Positions 8,130 to 16,955 of a stretch of 36,753 nucleotides of DNA are shown here, one piece after another; within the stretch, counting starts at the first letter, position 1, and every line of letters starts with the position of its first letter. The notes beneath the pieces are model-generated. The model saw only the letters and a list, made by a program, of their open reading frames with translations, was not told where the DNA came from and did not search any database. Both the position numbers and the translations under genes were made by a program. Source of the stretch: Verrucomicrobiota bacterium (GTDB taxonomy: Bacteria; Verrucomicrobiota; Verrucomicrobiia; Opitutales; Intestinicryptomonadaceae); contig QALA01000082.1 in the NCBI GenBank assembly GCA_003343565.1, positions 1 to 36,753 on the forward strand. Direction: 5' to 3'.

Positions 8130-11100
8130 ATGATAAGGGTTTTGCCAAATTCCGAAAGCCGGCGCGTCTTCTATCCGGACGTTCCGCAGCGCGCGTGGGC
8201 GTGCGCCGCGGCGGCCGAGATTGCGCGGCAAATCGGAACGGGCGGCGGCGGAAAGCTGTTCGCCGTCTGCATGGAGTCCTTTTCGGACTGCGAGTATTTC
8301 CATTCAAAACTCCGCGCCTTTTTCGATTTTTTCGGATTTGGGGCGGCGTTGAAAATTCTTCCCCCGATTCCGCCTTCGGGAGATTCAAAATATTTCGACA
8401 TGGTGTGCGAGCGCGTCGGGACGCTGAACGATATATGCCGCCTGCGCGACGCGCTCGGCCTTCCGCGCCCGGACTTTGCCCCCGCCGATGCTCCCGCCGA
8501 TTCAAACGCTTCGGAAGGTTTCGAAAACCCCTGTGCGCGCGAAAACTTTGTGCTGTTGTGCACGCCCGGCGCGCTTGCGGACAAGATGCGCACGGAAAAA
8601 ATATTCGGCGGATTCGAGGTTTGGCGCGGAATGAAAACGTCCATTGACGGCCTGCGCGAAAAGCTCGTTTCAATGGGATATTACAACGAGGCCCTGTGCG
8701 AGGCTCCCGGACAGTTTTCCGTGCGCGGCGGAATTGTGGACGTCTATCCCGCCGCGGCCGACCGCCCGGTGCGCCTGGATTTTTTCGGCGACGAAATCGA
8801 GTCGATTAGGACGTTCAATCCGGACACGCAGCTTGGCGACGGGCGCGCGGAGCGCGTCCGGGTGGACGCGGTTCCGGGCGACATCTCCGGCGCGGACGGC
8901 GGGGGCCGCCCGTTTTGCGCGCTCGACCTTCTGGAGGGAATCGCGTCCGAATGGATTTTTTTCGAGCCCCGCCAGGTTCTGCTGAAAAATTCGGAGCTTT
9001 TTTCCGCCTGCGAGGGTTCGAATGTCGCGCCTTCGTTTGCGGGAATTTTCGGGCGGTGCGAAAATTCGTTTTGCGGAATTTCCGCGCTTGCGGTCGGGGG
9101 CGAACTTTTTGAGGGGGCGGAGGTTTCCCCGTTTTTTGCCGAGGACCTGCCCGCGCCGGAGGGCTGTTTTTCGAGTGCGGGAATAGGCGAGGCGCGCTTT
9201 GCCGAAGAGCGGGAGGAGAGGCTGAAGTTCGCCGGGCATGTGGCAAGCCTTGCGGCCGGCGGCATGGAAGTATTCGTTTCAACGGAGGGCGACTCGGACG
9301 AGCCCATGGTGTCGGAACTCTTTGCCGGGGCGGGTTTCGACGCGTCGAAATTCAGGTTTGTGCGCGGAAATTTCGGCGACGGGTTTGCGGTGTCGAACTT
9401 CGGGGGTGCGGTTTCGCCGAAGCTCTCCGCCGGGGCGCGCGGGGCGGTGTTTGTATCCGCGGGGCGCATCGTCGGGCGCGGAACGCGGCCGCAGCTGGAA
9501 CCCCGCAGAAAGATGTTTTCGCGCAGGGCGCAGGTCGACCAGGCGCTCGATTTTTCCGAACTCGGCGAGGGCGACTACGTCGTCCACTACGGACACGGCA
9601 TATGCCGCTATCACGGGGTGGTCGGCTTGGACACCAACGGCGCGAAGCAGGAGTTTTTGAAGCTGGAGTTCGAGGACGGGGCGTATCTCTACCTTCCGCT
9701 TCATGAGTCGCACCTGCTGGGTAGGTACATAGGTCTGGACAGGAGGGTTCCGAAGCTTTCGAGGCTCGACGGAAAGTCGTGGACGAAAGTGCGGACCGCC
9801 GCCGAGCACGCCGCGTTGGACTACGCCGCCGAACTTTTGGAAACGCAGTCCAAGCGCGAGATATCGGAGGGATTCGCCTTTCCGCCGGACGACGATTGGC
9901 AGAGGGCCTTCGACGGAGCCTTCGCGTATGTCGAGACTCCCGACCAGCTGAGGGCGATAGAGGAGGTAAAGGCCGACATGCAAAAGCCGTTTCCCATGGA
10001 CCGCCTGCTCTGCGCGGACGTGGGGTTCGGAAAGACGGAGGTCGCAATGCGCGCGGTTTTCAAGGCGGCTATGGGCGGAAAGCAGAGCGCGGTTTTGTGC
10101 CCGACGACGGTCTTGTGCCAGCAGCATTTCAGGACGTTCCGCGAACGCTTTGCTGGATTCCCGATAGTCGTTGAAATGCTTTCGCGCTTCCGGAGCGCCC
10201 GCGAGGCCGCGCAGATAAAGGAACAGTTGGCGGCGGGGAAGATAGACGTCGTAATAGGGACGCACGCGCTGCTTTCCTCCGACGTCGAATTTCGGGACTT
10301 GGGGCTGCTCGTAATCGACGAGGAGCACCGCTTCGGGGTGAGGCACAAGGAGCGCATAAAGAAAATCAGGCAGAGCGTGGACGTCCTCTCCATGAGCGCG
10401 ACCCCCATACCCCGCACGCTCTACTTCGCCATGATGGGCGCGCGGAAAATAAGCGTGATGGAGACGCCGCCGAAGGACAGGTTTCCCGTGGAGACCTTCG
10501 TGCGCGAGTATTCGGACGATGTCGTAAAAAGCGCGATAGGCGCGGAGGTCGCGCGCGGCGGGCAGGTGTTCTACCTGCACAACCGGGTGGCGACGATAGA
10601 CGCGGCGGCCGAAAGGCTCAAGCGAATGTTTCCGGATTTGAGAATCGGCGTCGGGCACGGGCGCATGGACGAATTTAGGCTTGAAAGGCTTATGGCGGAT
10701 TTTGTCGAGGGAAAGTACGACGTGCTCGTGTGCACCACGATAATAGAGTCCGGCCTCGACATACCGAACTGCAACACGATTATAATAGAGGGGGCGGACA
10801 AGTTCGGGCTGGCGCAGCTCTACCAGCTTAGGGGAAGGGTCGGAAGATTCACGCGCCGGGCGTATGCGTGGCTGTTGCTGCACAGGCACGCAGCTCTCGT
10901 GGAGAGCGCGCGCAAGAGGCTTGGGGCGATACGCCAGTACAACAAGCCCGGCGCGGGGTTCAGAATAGCCGCGCGCGACCTCCAGCTGCGCGGCTGCGGA
11001 AACCTGCTCGGCGCGAAGCAGAGCGGACACGTAGCGGGCGTGGGATTCGACCTTTATTGCAGCCTGCTGAAAAAGAGCATCGCCCTGTTGAAGGGGGAGC

Positions 11101-11627
11101 GCAAGGCCTATTGGGTCAGGGCGAAAGTGTCGCTGCCGTTCATAGTCATGGGCGAGGGCGGCAAGTCGGACAACCCGCTTTCAAACGCGGAGACGCTCTA
11201 TCAGGAGATGAAGATGAAAGAGTCCATCGCCGACAACGCCGAAGTCGCAAAGGCCTACATACCGAAGGAGTACATTCCGCAGACTTCGCTGCGCGTGGAT
11301 TTGCACCGCAGGCTCTCGCAGGCCGAGTCCGTCGCCGAGGTAGAGGACGCGTACGCGCAGAGCGTCGACAGGTTCGGCCTCGTGCCGGAACCGGCGAAGA
11401 TTTTGTTTTTACTTGCAAGAATAAGAATTTTGGCGGAGTCTAACCGGATAGTTTCCGTGGAGACGGAGGCGTCCGCGCTGAAGTTGGGCGAAAACTCCGG
11501 CGGCGGAATCCGGTATCTGCGCATAAACGGGCGCTTCCCGCGGCTGAGATCCAAAAGCGCGACGGGAAGGCTCGAGGAGATAGAGAACTTTTTAAGGCAC
11601 ACACTGCCATCTTTAAGACAGACATGA
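8130..11627 (+). CDS. mfd: Transcription-repair coupling factor Mfd
   Basis: This 1165-residue ATP-driven DNA translocase releases RNA polymerase stalled at lesions and recruits UvrA. The N-terminal UvrB-like module contains P-G-Q-F-S-V-R-G-G-I-V-D-V-Y-P (about residue 193). The RNA polymerase-interacting (CarD-like) domain is marked by G-D-Y-V-V-H-Y-G-H-G-I-C-R-Y (about 480). The RecG-like superfamily 2 motor has Walker A D-V-G-F-G-K-T-E-V-A (about 630), D-E-E-H-R-F-G-V (about 730), S-M-S-A-T-P-I-P-R-T-L (about 755), the T-T-I-I-E-S-G-L-D-I-P motif (about 870) and Q-L-R-G-R-V-G-R (about 900). A TRCF C-terminal domain follows. Length is normal. No Shine-Dalgarno is visible before the ATG at 8130. 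Its stop overlaps the next gene by four bases (ATGA). Confidence 0.96.
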   Translation: MIRVLPNSESRRVFYPDVPQRAWACAAAAEIARQIGTGGGGKLFAVCMESFSDCEYFHSKLRAFFDFFGFGAALKILPPIPPSGDSKYFDMVCERVGTLNDICRLRDALGLPRPDFAPADAPADSNASEGFENPCARENFVLLCTPGALADKMRTEKIFGGFEVWRGMKTSIDGLREKLVSMGYYNEALCEAPGQFSVRGGIVDVYPAAADRPVRLDFFGDEIESIRTFNPDTQLGDGRAERVRVDAVPGDISGADGGGRPFCALDLLEGIASEWIFFEPRQVLLKNSELFSACEGSNVAPSFAGIFGRCENSFCGISALAVGGELFEGAEVSPFFAEDLPAPEGCFSSAGIGEARFAEEREERLKFAGHVASLAAGGMEVFVSTEGDSDEPMVSELFAGAGFDASKFRFVRGNFGDGFAVSNFGGAVSPKLSAGARGAVFVSAGRIVGRGTRPQLEPRRKMFSRRAQVDQALDFSELGEGDYVVHYGHGICRYHGVVGLDTNGAKQEFLKLEFEDGAYLYLPLHESHLLGRYIGLDRRVPKLSRLDGKSWTKVRTAAEHAALDYAAELLETQSKREISEGFAFPPDDDWQRAFDGAFAYVETPDQLRAIEEVKADMQKPFPMDRLLCADVGFGKTEVAMRAVFKAAMGGKQSAVLCPTTVLCQQHFRTFRERFAGFPIVVEMLSRFRSAREAAQIKEQLAAGKIDVVIGTHALLSSDVEFRDLGLLVIDEEHRFGVRHKERIKKIRQSVDVLSMSATPIPRTLYFAMMGARKISVMETPPKDRFPVETFVREYSDDVVKSAIGAEVARGGQVFYLHNRVATIDAAAERLKRMFPDLRIGVGHGRMDEFRLERLMADFVEGKYDVLVCTTIIESGLDIPNCNTIIIEGADKFGLAQLYQLRGRVGRFTRRAYAWLLLHRHAALVESARKRLGAIRQYNKPGAGFRIAARDLQLRGCGNLLGAKQSGHVAGVGFDLYCSLLKKSIALLKGERKAYWVRAKVSLPFIVMGEGGKSDNPLSNAETLYQEMKMKESIADNAEVAKAYIPKEYIPQTSLRVDLHRRLSQAESVAEVEDAYAQSVDRFGLVPEPAKILFLLARIRILAESNRIVSVETEASALKLGENSGGGIRYLRINGRFPRLRSKSATGRLEEIENFLRHTLPSLRQT

Positions 11628-12640
11628 GGACAGCAAAGGCATATCTTGCGGCGGCCGCCCTGGCCGCGGCGGCGTCCGGCGCGGCGGCGCAGGGACTGTT
11701 TTCAAACGCCCCGCACGTGGCCTCGCCGGAGACGAAGAAGGTCGTCGGGAAGGACAACATCATCGCCATCGTGGAGGACCGCGTCATTACGCGCGAGGAG
11801 GTGATGAAGGAGGTCGAGCGCTTCATACCGCAGATAAGGTCGTCCTCCCGCTCGGAGTTCGAGTTCACCAAGCGCGTCAACGACTACATGAACGAAATCG
11901 TGCAGAACATGGTGGACCGCGAACTGATTGTAAAGGACTTCAAATCCAAAGGAATGAGCATTCCCCAGTCCTATCTTGACACCCATTTCGACGACTACCT
12001 CAAGAGGGAATTCAACGGCGAGCGCGCGGAGTTTATCAAATTCGTGCAGTCGCAGGGCAAGACCATAAAGCAGTTCCGCGACGAGCAGGAAAAGGACATC
12101 ATCGTCGGATACATGCAGAATCAAAACCGCCAGAGCGCGGCGGAGATAAGCCCCAAGAGAATAATAGACTACTACAATGCCCACAAGGACAAGTGGTATT
12201 CTCCGGCGAGCGTCAAGATAAGGCTGATCACCCTCAAAACGGGAATGAACGCCACTCTTGAGGACAACAAGAAGCTTGCCGGTGACATAATGAAGCGAAT
12301 CGCGGCCGGCGAGGATTTTTCAGAGCTTGCCCGCAAGTACAGCAAGGACGACAGCTCCGCCAAAGGCGGCGACTGGGGCTGGTACAAGAAGGGCGACCTC
12401 AATCCGCAGCTTGACTCCAAGACCTTTGCGCTCGACGTCGGGGGCGTCACGGAGCCCGTCGTTCTGGGCGACATGATATTCATACTGAAAGTCGAGGACA
12501 AAAAGCCCGACGGCGTGCAGAAGCTCGACGACGTGCGCGAGCAGATCGAGTGGACGATTATCGAGGAGAACTCGAAGGTGGCCTACCAAAAGTGGATAGA
12601 GGGGCTGCGCAAAAAGGCGTTTGTAAAATATTTTCAATAG
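11624..12640 (+). CDS. Secreted parvulin-type peptidyl-prolyl cis-trans isomerase (SurA/PrsA-like)
   Basis: The 338-residue protein starts with M-R-T-A-K-A and an Ala-rich hydrophobic segment ending A-A-A-Q at about residue 23, a likely Sec signal peptide, so it acts outside the cytoplasm. The N-terminal half is charged and helical, like the SurA chaperone domain, with V-E-D-R-V-I-T-R-E-E-V near residue 50. One PpiC/parvulin domain spans about residues 180-285, with A-G-E-D-F-S-E-L-A-R-K-Y-S, G-G-D-W-G-W and the terminal V-E-D-K-K-P-D-G-V element. A final segment, V-R-E-Q-I-E-W-T-I, returns to the chaperone fold. It probably folds outer-membrane or exported proteins. The start overlaps the mfd stop (ATGA), implying translational coupling to a DNA repair gene. 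SurA proper has two parvulin domains and this one has a single domain, so I give no symbol. Confidence 0.88.
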   Translation: MRTAKAYLAAAALAAAASGAAAQGLFSNAPHVASPETKKVVGKDNIIAIVEDRVITREEVMKEVERFIPQIRSSSRSEFEFTKRVNDYMNEIVQNMVDRELIVKDFKSKGMSIPQSYLDTHFDDYLKREFNGERAEFIKFVQSQGKTIKQFRDEQEKDIIVGYMQNQNRQSAAEISPKRIIDYYNAHKDKWYSPASVKIRLITLKTGMNATLEDNKKLAGDIMKRIAAGEDFSELARKYSKDDSSAKGGDWGWYKKGDLNPQLDSKTFALDVGGVTEPVVLGDMIFILKVEDKKPDGVQKLDDVREQIEWTIIEENSKVAYQKWIEGLRKKAFVKYFQ

Positions 12641-12711
12641 GCCTTTTTCCCGACAGCCTTTTTTTCGCGCCCGCAGGCGATGTTGAAAAATTACGCCGTC
12701 CGATTTAATTC

Positions 12712-12739
12712 TTTACAGATTTGCCTTGTTCGGTAATAT
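12712..12739 (+). promoter_or_regulatory. Candidate promoter of the metallophosphoesterase gene
   Basis: TTTACA (12712-12717) and TAATAT (12734-12739) are separated by 16 bp, and the ATG is 30 bp further on. The sequence right before the ATG, CGACCGGTTTATGG (12759-12772), is nearly identical to the one before guaB. Confidence 0.4.
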
Positions 12740-12768
12740 CGCCTTTTGCAAAATCAACCGACCGGTTT

Positions 12769-14109
12769 ATGGACAGGAGACATTTCATTCGCAATATCTT
12801 TGCGGCGGCGGCCGCGGCGGGAGCGCCGGCGGTTTTAAAGGCGCAGGACGAAAATACCGTAAAGTCGCTGAATTTGGCGTTCAGAAAAATAGGGTTCAAT
12901 CCGAAGGCGAAGGGTTGCGGATATTTTGTGATAATGGCGGATCCGCACTACGCGGCTCCGGGGACGAATTTGAAGTCGTCGGCAATGGACTGCATGCCGA
13001 AGGTCATAAAGGAGGTAAAGTCCCAGGCGGACGCGCCGAGCTTCATAATAACGCTGGGGGATCTCGTATCGAGCGGCAATCCGTGTTTCGGGGCGAGCAT
13101 AAAGAATACGGACAATATGATGCGCGAATTCGACATGTTCAAGTCGCACATGGCGGAATTTGCCCCGATTCCGTACAAGGTTGTCGCGGGCAATCACGAC
13201 TGCACGGGGCCGCGCGACACGGAGTTCAAGGACTTTAAAAAGGCGTTTCCTTCGCAGCCGCTGTACGAGTCGTTCGATTTCAACGGGATTCACTGCATAA
13301 TCCTCAACGGCGGGCACTGCGGCATGCTGGGCGACGAGCAGCAAAAGTGGCTTCTCGACGACATCAAGGGCGTAAAGGACGGCCAGAATATTGTAATTTT
13401 CGTCCACCAGCCGCTCGGCGCCATACGCAGCGAGTGGAAGCTGAGCAAGAGCGTGCGCGACGCCGTGTCGAACTTTTCCGGCGACGTGTTCGTCTTTGCC
13501 GGCCACAACCACGCGCACAACGTGAAGGTTCTCAAGACTCGCGGCGGCAAGCGCATTCCGCAGGTGACGGTCGAGGCTTTCAGGCAGAACAACGCTCCGG
13601 TTTACTGGGTGTGCTGCGTGCGCAACGGCTCGATTGTCGGCACCATATTCAGGGACCGCAACGGCGATTTCAGAATCATAGACGCAACCCACGCCAAAGC
13701 CTCGGACTGGCTTCTGCCGTGGGAGGGCATGGACGTCTTGGCGACGTTCGACAATTCGAGCCCGGAATTTCACGAGACCGCCAGAAAGGGCGGCGACTGC
13801 GTGTATTTTTATTTCTATTTGAAGCGTCTTGAGGGGTGGTTGGACCTGTCCAAAATAGATTCGAACTATTCGACGCTCTACCTGATGGGAACGACTTTGA
13901 AGCGCAAGGGGGATCCCTCGAAAGACGCGAAGCTCTGGCTCTCGGCCGACGGGAAGAATTTTGAAGAGGTCAAGATTGGCCCGCAGGCGGCCAATTTGTC
14001 CTGCAAGGTTGAGCTGCTTCCAAAGCTGCGCAATGCGAAAAAGCTTTTCTTTAAAATGGATTTTCCGTACACCGACGGCGGCTTTACGGGATTTGCAATA
14101 GCCAAATAG
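12769..14109 (+). CDS. Exported calcineurin-like metallophosphoesterase (Tat-type signal)
   Basis: This 446-residue protein begins M-D-R-R-H-F-I-R-N followed by an Ala-rich hydrophobic stretch, matching a twin-arginine export signal, as often seen in phosphoesterases loaded with metals in the cytoplasm. The binuclear metal site is complete: D-P-H (58-60), L-G-D-L-V (D98), G-N-H-D (141-144), F-V-H-Q (H213) and A-G-H-N-H-A-H (H246, H248). After about residue 290 comes a beta-rich C-terminal domain of unknown role. The substrate cannot be read from the sequence; such proteins hydrolyse phosphomono- or diesters of nucleotides, lipids or sugars. ATG 12769 is chosen over an upstream TTG at 12721 because it puts the twin Arg at residues 3-4. 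The next gene, an exported esterase, starts 18 bp later, so the two are probably one operon acting on external polymers. Confidence 0.88.
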   Translation: MDRRHFIRNIFAAAAAAGAPAVLKAQDENTVKSLNLAFRKIGFNPKAKGCGYFVIMADPHYAAPGTNLKSSAMDCMPKVIKEVKSQADAPSFIITLGDLVSSGNPCFGASIKNTDNMMREFDMFKSHMAEFAPIPYKVVAGNHDCTGPRDTEFKDFKKAFPSQPLYESFDFNGIHCIILNGGHCGMLGDEQQKWLLDDIKGVKDGQNIVIFVHQPLGAIRSEWKLSKSVRDAVSNFSGDVFVFAGHNHAHNVKVLKTRGGKRIPQVTVEAFRQNNAPVYWVCCVRNGSIVGTIFRDRNGDFRIIDATHAKASDWLLPWEGMDVLATFDNSSPEFHETARKGGDCVYFYFYLKRLEGWLDLSKIDSNYSTLYLMGTTLKRKGDPSKDAKLWLSADGKNFEEVKIGPQAANLSCKVELLPKLRNAKKLFFKMDFPYTDGGFTGFAIAK

Positions 14110-14115
14110 CGATTC

Positions 14116-14120
14116 GGAGG
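14116..14120 (+). promoter_or_regulatory. Strong Shine-Dalgarno of the first CE7-like esterase gene
   Basis: GGAGG, 7 bp before the ATG at 14128, is one of the few canonical ribosome binding sites in this window. It fixes the start of the downstream gene. Confidence 0.8.
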
Positions 14121-14127
14121 GATATAC

Positions 14128-15471
14128 ATGAGGGGGTTGTCTGTTTTTATATGCGCGGCGCTTTCGGTTGCCGCGTGTTTTTGCGCGAGCGCTGAAGTAA
14201 AAGAGGTAAACGGCTGCCAGCTGCGCCTGAAGGCCTCGCGCGAGGGGTCTGAATATGCAAAGGGGGAGACCGCCGAATTTGTTTTGACCACCCTCAAGGG
14301 CGGGGCTCCCGACGATAGGGAGCTCTCGGTCTCGGGGGAGATAACCAAAGACGGCGTTCCCATGAACCGCAAGTTTGAGGGAAAGCTCAAGGACGGGAAA
14401 TTCTCCGTTTCGGCAAAGCTGGACGAGCCGGGATTTCTAAGCTGCAAGATGCGCGTCAAAGTTCCCTCGGCCGACGGCGGGGAAAAGACGGCGGAGCTTC
14501 TTGCGGGCGCGGCGTTTTCGCCTCTGGAAATCAAGCCCTCCGCGCCCGCTCCGGACGACTTTGACGAATATTGGCGCCGCCAGCGGGAAATCCTGTCGGC
14601 AATTCCCATGAACGTGAAGCTTGTTCCCGAAAAGTACGGAAAGGGCGACGTCGAGGTTTACGACCTCCAGGCCGATTCGTTCAACGGGAAACTCAGCGCG
14701 TATATGGCCATGCCCAAAAACGCCGCGGCGAAATCCCTTCCGGCGATAATTCTTACGCACGGCGCGGGTGTTCGTTCGTCGTCGATTGGGAGCGCGGCCG
14801 CATGGGCGCGAAGGGGATTTTTGGCGTTGGATTTCAACGCGCACGGCCTGCCGAACGGCCGCCCGAAAGACTTTTACAAAAATTTGGCGGACGGCGAATT
14901 GAAGGACTACCGCACGAGAGGCGGCGGCGACCGCGACAAAGTTTTCTTCCGCACCCTCTATATGCGCCTGATGCGCGCCATGGACGCGGCAATGGCGCAG
15001 CCGCAATGGGACGGCAAGACGCTCGTCGTCTTTGGCGGAAGCCAGGGAGGCGGGCAGGCTCTGGCCGCCGCGGGGCTGTATCCCGACAAAGTGACCGTCT
15101 GCGTCTCCATGTATCCGGCTATGTGCGACCACACCGGGCCGGCAGTCGGAAGGGCGAGCGGCTGGCCGCACTACGTGCGCCCGAATAGAATTGACTCTTA
15201 CGACCCCCGATTAGTCGAGGGCGCGCGCTACATCGACGCCGTAAATTTGGCCTCGCGCATAAAGTGCAGGACTTTCATGATGATAAACTACGCGGATCCT
15301 GTCTGCGCGCCGACTTCGTGCTATGCCGCCTACAATGCGGTTTCCGCGCCCAAGAGCGTCTATGTGAACGAGGAGTCCAGACACGCCCCCGCGAAGGGGT
15401 CGGTGGGCGAACTTACCGAACAGGTGCGCGAATATTTGAAATCCGCCGGAGTCGGGGAGCCCGCAAAATAG
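14128..15471 (+). CDS. Secreted CE7-like acetyl (xylan) esterase / deacetylase
   Basis: This 447-residue alpha/beta hydrolase has an N-terminal signal peptide (about 1-22, ending A-S-A). A beta-sandwich-like region of about 125 residues follows, then the catalytic domain beginning near P-D-D-F-D-E-Y-W, the typical entry of acetyl xylan esterase / cephalosporin C deacetylase (CE7) proteins. The likely triad is Ser305 in G-G-S-Q-G-G-G, Asp390 in N-Y-A-D-P-V-C-A-P and His419 in S-R-H-A-P. A-H-G-L-P-N-G-R-P and Y-M-R-L-M-R-A-M also fit CE7. It probably removes acetyl groups from plant or host glycans outside the cell. Spacing of 18 bp from the phosphoesterase gene and a strong Shine-Dalgarno indicate co-expression. 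A second, divergent relative lies at 19987-21231. Exact substrate is not known. Confidence 0.88.
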   Translation: MRGLSVFICAALSVAACFCASAEVKEVNGCQLRLKASREGSEYAKGETAEFVLTTLKGGAPDDRELSVSGEITKDGVPMNRKFEGKLKDGKFSVSAKLDEPGFLSCKMRVKVPSADGGEKTAELLAGAAFSPLEIKPSAPAPDDFDEYWRRQREILSAIPMNVKLVPEKYGKGDVEVYDLQADSFNGKLSAYMAMPKNAAAKSLPAIILTHGAGVRSSSIGSAAAWARRGFLALDFNAHGLPNGRPKDFYKNLADGELKDYRTRGGGDRDKVFFRTLYMRLMRAMDAAMAQPQWDGKTLVVFGGSQGGGQALAAAGLYPDKVTVCVSMYPAMCDHTGPAVGRASGWPHYVRPNRIDSYDPRLVEGARYIDAVNLASRIKCRTFMMINYADPVCAPTSCYAAYNAVSAPKSVYVNEESRHAPAKGSVGELTEQVREYLKSAGVGEPAK

Positions 15472-15483
15472 GCGGAATGAATC

Positions 15484-15510
15484 CGCCGCCGCAGATGAAT
15501 TGCGGCGGCG
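15484..15510 (+). terminator. GC-rich stem-loop after the first esterase gene
   Basis: A perfect 10-bp stem (15484-15493 with 15501-15510, CGCCGCCGCA / TGCGGCGGCG) with a 7-nt loop, 12 bp after the stop codon. No T tract follows. It may be a Rho-independent-like terminator or a 3' stabilising hairpin. Confidence 0.5.
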
Positions 15511-15899
15511 CAAGCGGCGGCATGGCGGACCGGGGAAGGAGCCGCCGTTATGGCGCGGCGCAATGGGGGGGGCGGCTCGGCGGCGCGGTAGTATACAAGC
15601 GGAGTTGACGGCGGTTGTTCGGAAAAATTTTTTCGGATAAAAAAATTGTTTTTTGCTTGGCGCGGGCGCGTTTCGGCGCGGGGAAAAACGGGCGCGCTTG
15701 GGAAGGATTCCTCGCCTTTTATTCGCGTCGCTTATTGCGTTTTCCGCAGGTTGCGGGGCGGCAAAAATAATTAAATTCCGCCGCGGGTCTTGAAAGAATT
15801 TTGAATTTTTCCAGCGCGAAAAATTCGCTGGAACGTTTGGAAAGCGGCGCGTTTGCCGCGCGAGACGGCGGGGTTGCATGCGTTTTAGCTCGTTTTAGC

Positions 15900-15930
15900 T
15901 TGCGGCGATAAGTTGGCGAAAAAATATAAT
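15900..15930 (+). promoter_or_regulatory. Candidate promoter of the GNAT gene
   Basis: A perfect TATAAT (15925-15930) follows TTGCGG (15900-15905) at 19 bp. The ATG is only 14 bp after the -10 element, so the leader would be just a few nucleotides long. Confidence 0.4.
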
Positions 15931-15944
15931 CTCATTCGGCCTTT

Positions 15945-16490
15945 ATGAAACGTTTGATTTTGGAGACGCCGAGATTGCGGCTATGCGAAATGGATTTTTC
16001 CGACATACAGCCTTTGTCCGCAATGTTGCAGGACGAAAGCGTAATGTATGCCTATAACGGAGCCTTTAGCGACGAAGAGACTGCTGTGTGGTTAAAGAGG
16101 CAGCTTCGGCGTTATGTGGAATTTGGATTCGGGCTGTGGGGCGCGTTTCTGAAAGATACCGGTGAAATGATAGGTCAATGCGGCATCACCATGCAGGAGT
16201 ATAAGGCCGCGCAAATTCCCGAAATCGGCTATCTGTTCGCACATAAATATTGGCATAAAGGCTATGCGACCGAAGCGGCGGAAGCTTGCAGGGGATACGG
16301 CTTTAACGTTTTGCGCTTTGAAGCGTTGTACTCCGTTATTAGGGACACAAACGCCGCGTCGCAAAAACTGGCGATTCGCATTGGAATGCGTCCAATCGAT
16401 ACCGTTGTCAAACATTATCGCGGAGCGGACATGCCTCATACTGTCTTTTGCATAAGACGGGGGGAGTGCGGGCGGAATGAAAAAATTTAA
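15945..16490 (+). CDS. GNAT-family N-acetyltransferase (RimJ/RimL type)
   Basis: This 181-residue cytosolic acetyltransferase uses acetyl-CoA. The N-terminus, L-E-T-P-R-L-R-L-C-E-M, is typical of the RimJ/RimL and ribosomal-protein-Ala acetyltransferase subgroup. Motif A, where the acetyl-CoA pyrophosphate binds, is E-I-G-Y-L-F-A-H-K-Y-W-H-K-G-Y-A-T-E-A (about residues 91-110). Motif B is D-T-N-A-A-S-Q-K-L-A-I-R-I-G-M (about 129-143). The acceptor substrate is unknown: it could be a protein N-terminus, a small amine or an antibiotic. By eye its base composition is clearly less GC-rich than neighbouring genes, it uses more A/T-ending codons, and it stands alone between two non-coding gaps, which suggests recent acquisition. 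No Shine-Dalgarno; the ATG directly follows a -10-like TATAAT region. Confidence 0.9.
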   Translation: MKRLILETPRLRLCEMDFSDIQPLSAMLQDESVMYAYNGAFSDEETAVWLKRQLRRYVEFGFGLWGAFLKDTGEMIGQCGITMQEYKAAQIPEIGYLFAHKYWHKGYATEAAEACRGYGFNVLRFEALYSVIRDTNAASQKLAIRIGMRPIDTVVKHYRGADMPHTVFCIRRGECGRNEKI

Positions 16491-16955
16491 TTGCCGTTTT
16501 GCTTGCGTCCCCTTTGCGACTGCGCGTTTGAAAACTCAGTTTCGGCCGGATAAATGGAAAACGGACGGAGAGTGTGGAAATGGAATCGGTTTCCAATCAG
16601 CCGGACCATTTTTTTTAAACGGTGCGCTCAAGAGCGGGGGGCAAAAGCGGCGCAATTTCTCCCGCAAGTTATAACTTTCTTTCAAAGCGGCGTAATTTAT
16701 TTGTATGGCGGAGGGGGAGAGAATTTGAACGTGCGCGCGCCGGGTTAAAAAACGCGGGCAATTTTTTTATTTTGCCTTTGCGACGCTGCCTGCGGACGGG
16801 TTTGTGCCGGGCGGAAAAGCTGCTTATCCGCTGGGGGATTCGGCTTTGTTTCGCGTTTTTGCCTCCCGCATGGGCGCGAGTTTTTTTGCGGCGAAAAATT
16901 TGTTTGACACTCCGCCGCTCCAAGTCTAATTCCGCTTAGGGAAAATCGACCGGTT
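16491..16955. other. Gap between GNAT gene and guaB
   Basis: About 465 bp with no supported gene. Open frames here give Arg/Phe/Cys-rich translations with no resemblance to known proteins. The right end carries the guaB promoter. Otherwise nothing recognised. Confidence 0.5.
16904..16930 (+). promoter_or_regulatory. Candidate promoter of guaB
   Basis: A perfect TTGACA (16904-16909) is followed after 15 bp by TCTAAT (16925-16930); the alternative -10 TAATTC two bases later gives 17 bp. The ATG is at 16956. The 13 bases CGACCGGTTATGG (16947-16959) spanning the start codon nearly match those at the phosphoesterase start. Confidence 0.5.

Larger units (their letters stand above)
15472..15944. 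other. Gap between esterase and GNAT genes
   Basis: About 470 bp without a plausible ORF. It contains a strong GC hairpin at 15484-15510, a T/A-rich block near 15620-15650, the direct repeat GTTTTAGCTCGTTTTAGCT (15882-15900) and a candidate promoter next to the GNAT gene. Nothing else was recognised. Confidence 0.5.

Noticed and set aside
8114..8134. TTGACA followed by TATGAT just before and across the mfd ATG, resembling a promoter
   Set aside because: The spacer would be only about 9 bp, too short for a sigma-70-type promoter, and the -10 would overlap the start codon.
9279..11030. A 583-codon minus-strand open frame inside mfd
   Set aside because: It is the antisense shadow of mfd, which has all family motifs in frame; the shadow translation has no recognisable domain.
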